A stretch of DNA of 64,000 nucleotides from Liriodendron chinense (lineage: Eukaryota > Streptophyta > Magnoliopsida > Magnoliales > Magnoliaceae): assembly GCA_003013855.2 (NCBI GenBank), contig PVNU02002850.1:2232001-2296000 (forward strand), given 5' to 3'. Below are positions 19,498-30,605 of the stretch, piece by piece; position 1 is the stretch's first letter; every line of letters starts with the position of its first letter. A program made the translations under genes and the position numbers. Under the pieces are notes generated by a model. That model did no database searches, was not told where the DNA came from, and saw only the letters and a program-made list of their open reading frames with translations.

Positions 19498-21258
19498 ATG
19501 CCCAGAGCCAAGAATCAGTTTGCATATGCTCTCGCTACACTTGCATCAATGCTTGAGATCCCGAAAGGAGCTTCAGAATGGGAGTTCATAGTCGAAACTC
19601 AAGATGAACTTGCTTTTTGCCTGCAAATAGAAGAAGCCGAAGCTGTCCCTGACAAACCCTGGTATCTCGACATCAAGCAATATCTCGAAACCCAGGAGTA
19701 TCCAGAGTAAGCAACAGCAACAGATCGCCGAAGCATCCAGCATTTGGTCGTCCAGTTCACCATCAGTGGCGAAGTTCTCTACAAACGATCCTATAATCAC
19801 ATTCTCCTGTGATGCGTCGATGAAGCAGAAGCTGCAAAGATCATGAAAGAAATACACGAAGGAATCTGTGGCCCACACATGAACGGGCACATGATGACAA
19901 AAAAGATTCTACGACTCGGCTACTATTGGCTCACCATGGAGACAGACTGCTGCCAGCACGTCAGAAAATGCTTCAAGTGTCAGGAGCATGCAAATCAAAT
20001 TCATGCCCCCTCATCAAAACTGTACAACCTGACGACTCCCTGGCCCTTCTCTATGTGGGGACTCGACATTATTGGGAAGATTAGTCCCAAAGCATCAAAC
20101 GGTCATGAGTATATACTTGTCGCAGTCGACTACTTCACCAAGTGGGTAGAAGCAGCCTCCTGCACCACAATTGTAGCATCTCAGGTGATCAAATTCATGA
20201 AGAACAACATCATATGCCTGTATGGAATCTCCAATGCTATCATCACAGATAATGGTACCCCGTTTGTCGATAAGAAGATGGATGACTTCCTCAGCAAATT
20301 CAAGATTCAACGTGATCGATCAAGCCCCTATCGTCCTCAGATGAATGTTGGGGTGGAAGCCGTAAACAAGACAATCGTCAGGATACTCGAGAAGATGGTC
20401 GTGAGCTATCGAGATTGGTCAGATATACTCCCGTATGCACTTTGGGCCTATCGAACGTCTGTACGATCTGCTACGGGCGTTACTCCTTTCGAGCTTACTT
20501 ACAGAATGGAAGCAGTTCTACCAGTCAAGGTGGAAATACCATCCCTACGAGTGTTACTCGAAAGCGGAATTGAAGAAGGAGAATGGCAACGGGCCAGATT
20601 CGATCAGTTGCAGCTAGCAGATGAGAAGCGCATGCGTGCTGCTAAGTCATTCTCAGTGTTATCAGAAAAGGATCGCTCAGGCTTACAACAAGAGAGTCCA
20701 AAAAAGAAGTTTCAAAGTAGGCGACATGGTCATGAAGAAGATTCTACCGTCGTACCTTCAGATCCCAGAGGAAAGTTCAAACCCTCGTGGGACGGACCAC
20801 TGATCATTAGAGAAGTACTTCCCGGAGGCGCCCTTAGACTCACCAGCATGAGAGGGGTGGATCTTCCTGAGCCAATCAACACCGACAAAGTGAAGATCTT
20901 TCACAGGGTAAGTCATTCTGACCTTACCAAGAGTTACATTAATAGAGCTGACGTCAACAGGTCGAAGCTAAAACCTCTGAGAAATCATTTCCGTCCACCA
21001 ACAAGTGTTTCAAATAAGGGGATTCAAAGAGAAGGAAAAGACAAAAAAAAACACAAAAAAGGAGAAAAAGAATACAAAGAAAAGAATAGAAAAAAAGGGC
21101 GAAAAAAAGAGAAGAAAAGAGAAAGAAAAAGGGAAGCCAAAGCAAGGCACCTGAAAAAAATCAACCCAAGAAGAAACACAGTCATCCATCCATTCATCTC
21201 AGAAGGGTCTGTAGTTAAGACCGACAACTTTATCATGATAACTCAGGATAAGGGCTGA
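19498..21258 (+). pseudogene. Tat pol remnant: integrase
   Basis: Integrase inserts the cDNA into the genome. From 19498 one frame runs to 21258 with stops TAA 19708-19710 and TGA near 19810. The zinc-binding HHCC part (HEGICGPHMNGHMM, CFKC) is followed by the catalytic core: WGLDIIG (Asp), ITDNGTPF (Asp), then VEAVNKTIVRILEKM (Glu). Two compensating frameshifts between about 20660 and 20760 scramble some 30 residues; the expected YNKRVQKRSFKVGDMV reads in the +1 frame there. Downstream, FKPSWDGPLII and DKVKIFHR give the chromodomain-less Tat C-terminus, then a Lys/Glu-rich tail (21010-21150). Gene decayed. Confidence 0.85.
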
Positions 21259-21371
21259 AAGACTGCCATCGGCCGGCAACAACGGATTCTCGACCTCTAG
21301 CCGCCGCAATTATCCAAAGATAAGAAAAAAACAAAAGAAAAAGAAAATGTGTGCCTAAACAAAGAGGGCGG

Positions 21372-21592
21372 AGTGAAAACCCGAAAGGGCGCTCCGAGTA
21401 AAAACAGTAGGCATACGGCGGACTTGGTGAAAACCCAAAAGGGCACCGAGGGTAAAAACAGCATAGCTGCCAAGGGACAGTCAAGATCAAACACCCGGAA
21501 CGTGGTGAAAACCCGAAAGGGTGCCACGGGAAAAAATAACGGAAAAGGTCGGCTGTAGTGAAAACTCGAAAGGGCGCTGCAGGCAAAAATGG
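21372..21592 (+). repeat. GTGAAAACCCGAAAGGG repeat downstream of integrase
   Basis: Four units begin GTGAAAAC(C/T)C near 21374, 21428, 21505 and 21558. Each has AAAGGG(C/T)(G/A)C(C/T) then GTAAAAAC-like sequence. Spacing is irregular (53-77 bp). I recall similar GTGAAAACCC blocks downstream of integrase in other Tat elements. Each unit could form a short hairpin, its A-rich ends flanking a C/G core. Confidence 0.6.
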
Positions 21593-22096
21593 CTTGAATA
21601 GAAAAAGAAAAATGAAAAGTGGCAGGTACCAAGAAATCAGACGGTCCAGATCGGCTCAAGCAGTTACAGTTCAAGAACAAGAAGAAGTACAGCCGGGAAC
21701 AAAGAGCTCTACAAACTCTGACAATCTCAGGAAGCAACAGTTTCCATTGCCTACACCTTTAGGGAACCAAAGGAGCACACAAGTCAAATCTCGAGACATC
21801 GGTCAAAGCATTGGCCGAGCCCCAGTTCTGATTCCTATATCCCGACATAAAATCCAGACACACACTCACAAGGAAACTCATGGCGCAATAGATTTTCAAA
21901 TAGTTTTCCCTTTTTTTTATTAAATGCAGCATATTTCTTTTACATATATCATGTCATCTTTTTCAAAAAATACAAAAAAATGCATCATCATCAATCATAT
22001 ACTATACAAAAAGGAATGTGTAGGTGGCCAACACAATCAATCTCTACCTCCTCCTCAACCATATCAGGTAAGTCCTCTGACTCATAATGAAATAGT
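21593..22096 (+). other. Tat 3' region up to E3 insertion site
   Basis: Non-coding, A-rich. It ends in ATAGT, the left copy of the E3 target duplication. On the minus strand, bases 22091-22082 are the continuation of the PMD/DUF7745-like pseudogene whose main body is right of E3; its stop (TGA) falls at 22084-22082. Confidence 0.5.
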
Positions 22097-23646
22097 TGTT
22101 GAGCTCTTAATTGTGCATATTCTAACCCCTATTCATCACTCATTATGCTTGTTGTTATGGTTTATAAACTAAACTAATGCATAGATTTGTGATTGTAGGG
22201 ATGAGAGAGAGGAAGCATCAATTGAAGACTTAAAGATGCTAATTAGAAGCAAAGAAGATCAAAGGGGCTAAGCGTCAAAGAATGAAAGAAAGAAGTTAGA
22301 GAAAAGAAGAAAGAATTCAGAAGAAGGTGCCCACGACCGGTCGTCCAAGGCCAAGGACCGGTCGTCTGACCGGTCCGCACATACACAGAGGAGGCACAGA
22401 GGCCATAACTCTCTGGACTGTTCACGACCGGTCGTCCACTTCTGTGACCGGTCGTAGCGACCGGTCCTTAAATTAATTTTTCGGGCCGAAACTCTTTGGA
22501 CACGTTTTGGCCATTTTGAGACCGGTCGTCCGGCATCCACGACCAGTCGTCCAGCCATTGCGACCGGTCGCCTGCGTAAGATTTGAACTTTCTAATTCTG
22601 GCACCGATTTTCTCTGCGCAGTGCGTAAGTGTTACGCAAATTCTTGAATATTCTGAAGTTGCGGAGCCTCCCCACTATAAAAGGACACCTAGGGATCGTT
22701 CCTATGGTATCTTAGAAGAGTTTAAGCAAGGTTGGAGGCGACGGAAGTGGATTTCGGAGTTCCACAACTCCTAGTTTGTTTTGCTGTTTTTATGTTTTTC
22801 TTAATTGTTTCGTGTTTCCTTGGATCATGAACGGCTAAACCTCTTAGCTGGGGCTAAGAGGTGAAGCTTGTAGTGAATCTAAGATGTTTCAATTCGTGCT
22901 AAGATGGTTTTAAGATTAGTTTTAATGTTTAGGAACAATGGTTTGAAGTTTATACAAGTTCTACGTAGTTTTTCTTAGTCTTATGATGACTCATGGATGT
23001 TTGGGAGAATTACTTAAGTTCTTAATTGGTTTGTATTTGTCTAGACCTGTATGATTCGAGGAATTGGAGTACGTTCTAGTACTATGATCTTCATGTGGGA
23101 ACTTCCTACCAAAGTTCTACTTTTCTGAATTTCTGTGCTATGTGGGACTGTGCATGTGATTTGAATCAAGTTCAAATCATGATCTAGCCTTGTCTTGTGA
23201 CAAGAATTGAGGATGGTTATGATTGTGATCTGAGTCTATTGGAATTGGGATTGACCTATGCAATTGAAGCATGCTCAGCCTAGCTTGCATTGAGTGAATC
23301 ATACACATGGTTCTTACATATGGCAGATAGTTTGGTTTAACAGCTCTATCATCTGGCTAGATAAATCTTAATATCGATTCTAGTTGAGAAAGTGAGAAAC
23401 CACAGCAGATCGAACATCAAGGATTGCTACAAGTGGATCCTTAACCCCTAGTGCTTTATTATAATTGTTTACCTTCAATTTAGTTCAAAGTTGTTACTTA
23501 CATCAATCTCATACAAAATCTGGTTGTTAGCTTTCAATAGATATTATTGGATGTGCTTGTGAATTCCTACACAAGTCCCTGTGGATCGACCTTGGTCTTA
23601 CCGAGTTTATTACTACATCGCAACCCTACACTTGGCGAAGCGAACA
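22097..23646 (+). repeat. E3 5' LTR
   Basis: TG...CA LTR. ACCGGT array 22331-22572; palindrome TGCGTAAGTGTTACGCA 22622-22638; TATAAAAG at 22676; an inverted CCTAGG repeat just after it; R/U5 hairpin 22840-22861; terminal CTTGGT/ACCGAG hairpin, where one arm has a G-U pair. Confidence 0.95.
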
Positions 23647-23652
23647 AGTTTT

Positions 23653-23670
23653 TGGCGCCGTTGCCGGGGA
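23653..23670 (+). other. E3 primer-binding site (tRNA-Asp type)
   Basis: TGGCGCCGTTGCCGGGGA starts 6 bp after the LTR. It is identical to the sites in E1 and E4. Confidence 0.9.
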
Positions 23671-24214
23671 CTTTAATGGTTTTCACAAATTTCTGAAATT
23701 AGTATCTATTTAGGATTTTTAGGATTTAGGACTAACTTAGTTTGTTTTATTTGATTTTTCCTTTTCAGGGATTTCTAGGAAGCTGAAGAAGATATAAGGA
23801 TTTCAACTGCCGAATCAGGTTCTATCTTTCTAAACCTTACTCTTCTCCTTCTCCTATTCATTCCTATCATATTCATCTCTTGTAGAGTGGGTGGAGACTC
23901 CTTTTGGATCTTTGAAAGGTAGGCTTTGTGCCACCTAGATTCCTATTGGTCAGCTCTGCCGTCTTGGATCACCTTCTGCTCAGAGATTTCTTTTCTCACC
24001 TCTACTCCTCTTTCTCCTTTTTCTGCACTTTTTTTCAAAAGATTGAAAGAGTGGGTGGGGAGTTCTCTGAACCCCTATTGACCAGGAGAAATCGGTCTCT
24101 ATCCTTGCTTCTGACTTTGTCATTGCAAGACACCTTGTGCTTCGGTCTTAGAGAAGAGTAAAGAAAGGGAGGAAGAATTCTTCTTTCTCTTTGTTTCATA
24201 TTTTTTGGTTTTGC
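23671..24214 (+). other. E3 leader with a conserved upstream ORF
   Basis: Between the primer site and gag. A 77-codon frame (23928-24161) contains HLYSSFSFFCTF and VGGEFSEPLLTRRNRSL. A matching frame lies at the same place in E4 (51144 to 50911). Whether it is translated is unknown; it may only reflect a conserved leader. Confidence 0.4.
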
Positions 24215-25764
24215 ATGCCACATTGGGCTCGGGATTCTAATAACCGACTCATAAGTGAAGGGTGGATAGTAGAAGGAATTGATAGAGAGCCACGTGCTAG
24301 GAGACATCTAAACTCTCCAATTTTGTCTGAAAACATGGATGCAAATCAACCTAATCCGATGGTCCAATCTAGGCTAAAACCAAACTGAAATGGGGGAGAA
24401 TGTGGTTGAGAATGTTCCCCGACCAAGAACTTTACGTGATTTCTTGCAACCAGCAAAAGCGAGCACTCCCTCATGCATAATTTTTCCACAAAATGCAGGG
24501 AATGTGGATTTAAAACCGGGAGTGATCCAACTTCTCCCTAAATTCTATGGATTAGATAGTGAAAGTGCCTATCAACACCTTAAGGAGTTTGATGAGGTAA
24601 TAACCACCATGCACTTTGCTAATGTGACTGATGATGTGGTGAGACTTAAATTCTTCCCTTTTACTCTTAAAGATAAAGCTAAAGGTTGGCTTCATGCATT
24701 AAGGCCAAGATCAATTGGTGCATGGACTGATATGTATAGGGAATTCATAAAAAAATTCTTCCCTACTCATAAAACAAACATGTTGAAGCGCCTTATCATG
24801 AACTTTGCCCAAAAGGAAGATGAATCCTTCTTCCAATGTTGGGAGAGGTTTAAGGACCTATTAAACGCATGCCCACATCATGGCTATGAAATTTGGCGGG
24901 TTATAAGCTTTTTCTATGAAGGACTGACTTCACCCATGCGCCAATTCGTAGAGATGATGTGTAATGGGGAGTTCATGAATAAGTAGGCTGATGAAGCATG
25001 GGATTATTTGGAAGAATTGGCTGAGAATGCACAGTCTTGGGATACATCGAAACCAACAAATTCCAAGACTGGCCAACAAAAGGAAAGAGGAGGAATGTAT
25101 GTCTTATCGGAAGAGGATATCATAAGTGCACGGGTGGCTAGCCTCACAAGAAAGGTCGAAGCCATGGAATTGAGGAAATGAGAGACGATTAACTCCAATG
25201 ACGTTGAAACTGTTTGTGGAATTTGTGTCGGAAATCAACATGCAACACAAGATTATCCCACAAGTTTCAGCAGTTCAGGACATCTTACAAGAACAATTAA
25301 ATGCCATAAACAGTTATCAACGGTAATTTGGTGCTCCAACCTCAAACACATTTAATGCTAGTTGGAAGAACCATCCCAACTTCAGTTGGAGGAATGGACC
25401 CACTGCGAATGCAACCACTATCCCTCAAGCTCAACCTATACTAGGTCCATCTCTAGTCATTACTCCAAAAGTGACGCTAGAGGAGATGTTGGGTGCATTC
25501 GTATCGGTCCAAGCTGAGTATAACAAGACAAATTCTCTAAAAATAGATGGGTTCATGCAAGAGCAATTGAAATTCAATCAAAATTCAACTCAAGCCATCA
25601 ATGAATTGAAAACATCAATGGCTAGAGTTGAATCTCATCTTAGTGTTAGAGAGAAGGGCACACTTCCTGCCCAACCTCTTCCTAACTCGAGAACCCAATT
25701 TGAGATACAAGATGTAAGCTCATCCTCCATCATACGGAGCATGTTCAAGCTATCACCACTTTGA
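24215..25764 (+). pseudogene. E3 gag, broken
   Basis: Gag forms the virus-like particle. Start chosen at ATG 24215 (MPHW), matching E4. A frameshift near 24388 precedes the capsid domain (retrotransposon gag family), seen in 24390-24986: DFLQPAKASTPSCIIFP, FFPFTLKDKAKGWLHAL, FIKKFFPTHKTNMLKRL. An in-frame TAG at 24984-24986 replaces a Glu codon of E4, and a TGA lies near 25180. The zinc-knuckle region is frame-shifted, with a degraded CGICVGNQHATQDY in which the last Cys is Tyr. The final part (25471-25764) reads in another frame. Not functional. Confidence 0.85.
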
Positions 25765-28700
25765 GAAGTGGGAAAGAAATTGACAAATCTAATCCGGTGA
25801 AGGCCCCAAAGCCTAAGGATCTAAAAATTTCCAAAGAGAATGATAGCTCAAACAACACTCCACAAAAGAAAGAACCGGAAAGGCAATACAAGCCGGTTGC
25901 TTCGTTTCCACAAAGGTTGATTTCACCTAAACCTTTAGATAAAAATCTGGAAATTTTAGAAGTTTTCAAGCAGGTGAAGATCAACATCCCATTGTTGGAT
26001 GCCATAAAACAAATACCATCTTATGCCAAATTTCTAAAGGAATTGTGTACGGTCAAAAGAAAACACAATGTTCACAACAAAGTACTTTTGACTGAGAATT
26101 TGAGCGCTATCATCAAACAAGAGGTGCTCCAAAAATACAAGGATCCAGGTAGTCCAACCATCTCATGCATCAAGGAGACTATCGGATTAAACAAGCCATT
26201 ACTCGATTTGGGGGCAAGTGTGAATCTCATTCCATACTCGGTCTACGAGCAACTTGGGTTAGGTGAATTGAAACCAACCAAAACCACACTCCAACTTGCT
26301 GATAGATCCATTCGTATACCGAGAGGAATGATTGAGGATGTTCTAGTCCAAGTTGATAAATTCTACTACCCAGTAGAATTTATTGTCTTGGAGACACATC
26401 CCGTGATAGGCACCGGTGCTCAAATTCCTATCATACTTGGCCAACCGTTTCTAGCTACTTCAAATGCAATTATCAATTGTAGAAACGGACTTGTACAAAT
26501 GTCCTTTGGAAATATGACCCTTCAGCTTAACATATTTGATTTATGCAAACAACCATGGGAGGTTGATGATGATATCCACGAACTAAACATGATTGAATCA
26601 TTCGTGGAAGATACATTCCCCTTGTCATTATCTTCCGACCCTTTAGAGGCATGTGTGGCCCATTCTCATGAGATAAATGATGAAACAATACAAGAGATGG
26701 ATGCCATTCTAGATGCGATGCCGGTGCTTGATAATAAAAGATGGAGGGCCCTATTTGAGCCTTTGCCTGTAAATGAGAACAAGGCCCTCCCATCCAATAT
26801 CAAGGCGCCAACACTCGACCTAAAACCATTACCAAGTGAGCTGAAATATGTCTATTTAGGTCGAGATGAGACATATCCAATTGTGATTTCTTCCCCCTTG
26901 GATGAGGAACAAGAGAGTAGGCTAATGGCCACTCTATTAGAGCACAAGAGTGCCATTGGATGGTCAATTGCGGATCTCAAAGGCATAGACCCACTAATTT
27001 GTACTCATCGCATACAACTTAAGGAGAATGCGAAGACATCTAGGCAACCACAACGATGACTAAATCCAAACATGAAGGACGTGGTTAAGGCCAAAGTGGT
27101 GAAACTATTGGATGTGGGTATTATTTACCCAATATCAGATAGTCAATGGGTGAGACCAACTCAAGTGGTGCCTAAGAAATCCGGAATAACCAGCATAGCC
27201 AATGCCAATAATGAAATCGTGCCAACTAGAGTCACTACCGGTTGGAGAATGTGCATTGATTACAGGAAGCTAAACACTGTCACGAGGAAAAACCACTTCC
27301 CCCTACCGTTTGTTGATCAAATTTTAGAACGGTTGGCGGGTCATTCCCACTTTTGCTTCCTTGATGGCTATTCAGGGTACAACCAAATAGAGATTGCCCG
27401 TGAAGACCAAGAAAAGACTACATTCACATGTCCATTCGGCACTTTCGCCTATCGATGGATGCCGTTTGGACTATGTAATGCCCCTGCCACCTTTCAGCGT
27501 TGTATGATGAGTATCTTTTCTGACATGGTGGGACAATTCTCAAAGTCTTCATGGATGATTTTTCCGTATTTGGTTGTAGCTTTGATGAGTGCCTTGAGCA
27601 CTTGAAATCTGTGCTGAAAAGATGTGAAGAGAAGAATCCTGTGCTGAATTGGGAGAAGTGTCACTTCATGGTTAAAAAGGGAATGGTACTTGGTCACATT
27701 GTTTCACAAAATGGAATCGAGGTGGACAAAGCGAAAATTGATCTTATCTCTAACCTTCCACCACCCAAGAGCATACGAGATGTACGGTCCTTTTTGGGAC
27801 ACGCAAGATTTTACAGAAGGTTCATAAAGGACTTCAGTTCACTCTCTCGTCCTTTATGTAACCTACTTCAAAAGAAAATTCATTCGAGTGGAATGAAGAA
27901 TGTCAAAAGGCCTTTACCACCCTTAAAGGTATGTTGACATGTGCTCCCATAATGCAACCACCTGATTGGAGCCTTCCTTTTGAAAGTATGTGCGATGCTA
28001 GCGACTATGCTATTGGGGCCGTGCTAGGCTAAAGAAAAGAGAAAAAGCCATGTGTCATCTACTATGCTAGTAGAACTCTAAACTCAGCCCAAGCAAACTA
28101 CACTACTACTGAAAAAGAACTTTTAGCCGTAGTTTTTGCCTTGGATAAGTTTAGGTCCTACTTGATTGGATCTAAGATCATCATATTCACTGACCATGCT
28201 GCGCTTAAGTACCTTCTCTCCAAGAATGATGTTAAACCACGGTTGTTAAGATGGATCCTTCTACTCTAGGAATTTGACATAGAAATACGTGATAAGAAAG
28301 GAGTAGAAAATGTTGTGGCTGACCATCTCTCTCGACTTGTCCTCACTGATTCCCCTGAAACGACCGCGATCAATGACATGTTCCCTGATGAACAACTTTT
28401 TGCTGTCTCCCAATTGCCATGGTATGCGGACATTGCCAACTATCTTGCTACAGGTACAATTCCTACACATTGGAAAAAGCAAGATAAGGATAAATTCTTC
28501 ATTGAGGTGCGAAAATTCCTATGGGACGACCCATACTTATTCAAGTATTGTCCCGATCAAATCATAAGGAGATGTGTCCCAGATGATGAACAACAAAGTA
28601 CCATCTTCTTTTGGAAACACATACATCTTGCTTGCCGTTGACTATGTTTCCAAATGGGTCTAGGCCATCCCTTGCCAGAATAATGACCATAAAACGGTCA

Positions 28701-29471
28701 TTCACTTCTTAAAAGAGAATATTATTTTCGGTTTGGAACACCTCGAGTCATCATAAGTGATGGAGGGTCTCACTTTTGTAATCGCCCTTTTGAAACTTTA
28801 ATGAAGAAATATGGCGTAACACACAAAGTGAGCACTCCCTATCACCCACAAACTAGTGGACAAGCTGAGATATCTAATAGGAAGATTAAACACATTTTAG
28901 AGAAAACGGTGAACCCTGATCGCAAGGATTGGTTGCTTCGGCTTACCGATGCACTTTGGGCCTACCGTACTGCTTTTAAGACCCCTATTAGAATGTCTCC
29001 CTATAGACTTGTCTATGGTAAGGCTTTTCACTTGCCTATGGAGTTGAAACATAGGGCATATTGGGCAATTAAGAAGATGAATTTTGATTCTGACAAGGCA
29101 AGCTCGTTGCGCAAACTACAATTGAATGAACTTGTAGAAATCTGGAACGAAGCATATGAGAATGCGAGAATTTACAAGGACAAAACGAAGATATTCCATG
29201 ACAAAAACATTCTTCGTAAGACATTCACGATCAATCAAAAAGTCCTCCTTTATAACTCTCGTTTACATTTATTTCCGAAAAATTGAGATCTCGATGGACC
29301 GGTCCCTACATTGTGTAGACTGTCTATCCATATGGGACTGTCGAGTTATTAAATCCAAGGAACGGCAACATTTTTAAGGAAAATGGGCAGCGATTAAAGC
29401 CGTTCTTTGAGAAATTTCCTTCAGAAGGTATGTCCATACCTCTGACTGATCCTGTCTACCAGGATGATTGA
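25761..29471 (+). pseudogene. E3 pol: protease, RT, RNase H, integrase, broken
   Basis: The protease has LLDLGASVNLIP, the Athila-type DLGA form of the active site. RT has GWRMCIDYRKLN and FLDGYSGYNQIEIA, then a frameshift near 27530 just before the catalytic FMDD motif (27549 on, mutated context). RNase H is in 27930-28330 with stops at 28030 (TAA) and 28267 (TAG). Integrase lacks about 250 bp compared with E4, at about 28600: the HHCC zinc-binding part and the first catalytic Asp are gone. The second Asp (ISDGGSHF) and the Glu (GQAEISNR) remain. TGA 27057-27059 is another stop. Ends at TGA 29469-29471. Confidence 0.88.
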
Positions 29472-30594
29472 TCTCCTAGTCTGATGAAGGTGTAGAGTAG
29501 TTAGGATTAGGATTTTGCTGCTTTTGTTTGCTTTTACTTTTATTAGAAGGAGGAAGAATTCCACATTTTCACTTTTTCAGGTACTCTCATTCCTCACTCC
29601 CTTTTATGTTCAAATTGCTCTCATGTTTTGTTCATGCACATTTTTTTTACATTGAGGACAATGCAAGATTTGGTTGGGGGGTGTAGGATCACTTGGATGA
29701 ATCCAGTGTTTTGTAACATTTCGAGCAATAATGTAAAAAAATTTTGATTTTTCTAAAATTCAAAACTCTTTTGGAAAATTTTGATTCTATGCATTCAAGA
29801 TGATATGAGCATAAGAGGAGGGGATATGAAGTGTATGAGGTTGTAAATCTTGATCTTCTCTTGGCATAATGGTTTTATATGAGAATTCCCCTAGTTCTGT
29901 GATTGGTAGAAAATCTGAACACTTTTACACCTAGTTCACATTACACGATTTTCATGGGTTGAAGGGATTATGTGAATTGTGGATTAGTTAGATTTTGATT
30001 CAAGGTGTTGAGACACAAAGCCAGGGGTACTTTGTCCATCCCTGTCCATGGGAAAATAACGAAAGATATGGATTTCTAAAAATCCTATCTAATTTAAAAG
30101 AAAAAGGAAAAAGGAAGGATGAAATTGGGAATGATGGAAAATGGTGGAAAATTCTGATTAGGGCTACCTATTACCAACCGGGGGATGGTCTACCCGTAAC
30201 CAAAGCCGGAAATGGGACGTAGTGTGAAAGTCGTCAGAAGGACAATAAGGCAAATTCCCGTCATTGGCTTGTTGTTGCTCTATATACCTTGAGATCCATA
30301 GGCTAGTTGATTTATAAAGAAAATAACCCTGGAAACTCATGAAAAGAATTTTCACTATGCACACTAGGTTGAATTTGTTCAAGTTCTTCTATTTGTTAAC
30401 CAATCAGTGGGAATTTCATATGGGTGCTCATTATGTTTTGAGAGTTTACGGTTTCAACCTCTATCACCTAATTTCTCTAAACTCTTACACTTATGTATCT
30501 TAGGATGTATAGAAGAATGGTATCTAAAGGAGAGTTGGGTTTTGGAGAATGGAATTGGTTTCACGCATGTTTTGCTCGGGACTAGCAAAATGCT
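29472..30594 (+). other. E3 3' untranslated region with internal purine tract
   Basis: This region is homologous to the E1, E4 and E5 3' regions. An internal tract TGGTTGGGGGGTG (29671-29683) follows ATTGAGGACAATGCAAG. The conserved block around CCGGGGGATGGTCTACCCG is at 30178-30196, overlapped by a 72-codon antisense frame (30164-30382). There is no env-like ORF. Confidence 0.75.
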
Positions 30595-30605
30595 GGTTGG
30601 GGGTG
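30595..30605 (+). other. E3 polypurine tract
   Basis: GGTTGGGGGTG sits immediately before the 3' LTR. Confidence 0.85.

Noticed and set aside
29472..30594. Env-like ORF downstream of pol, as in some Athila elements
   Set aside because: No long sense frame or membrane-protein pattern is present between integrase and 3' LTR in E1, E3, E4 or E5.
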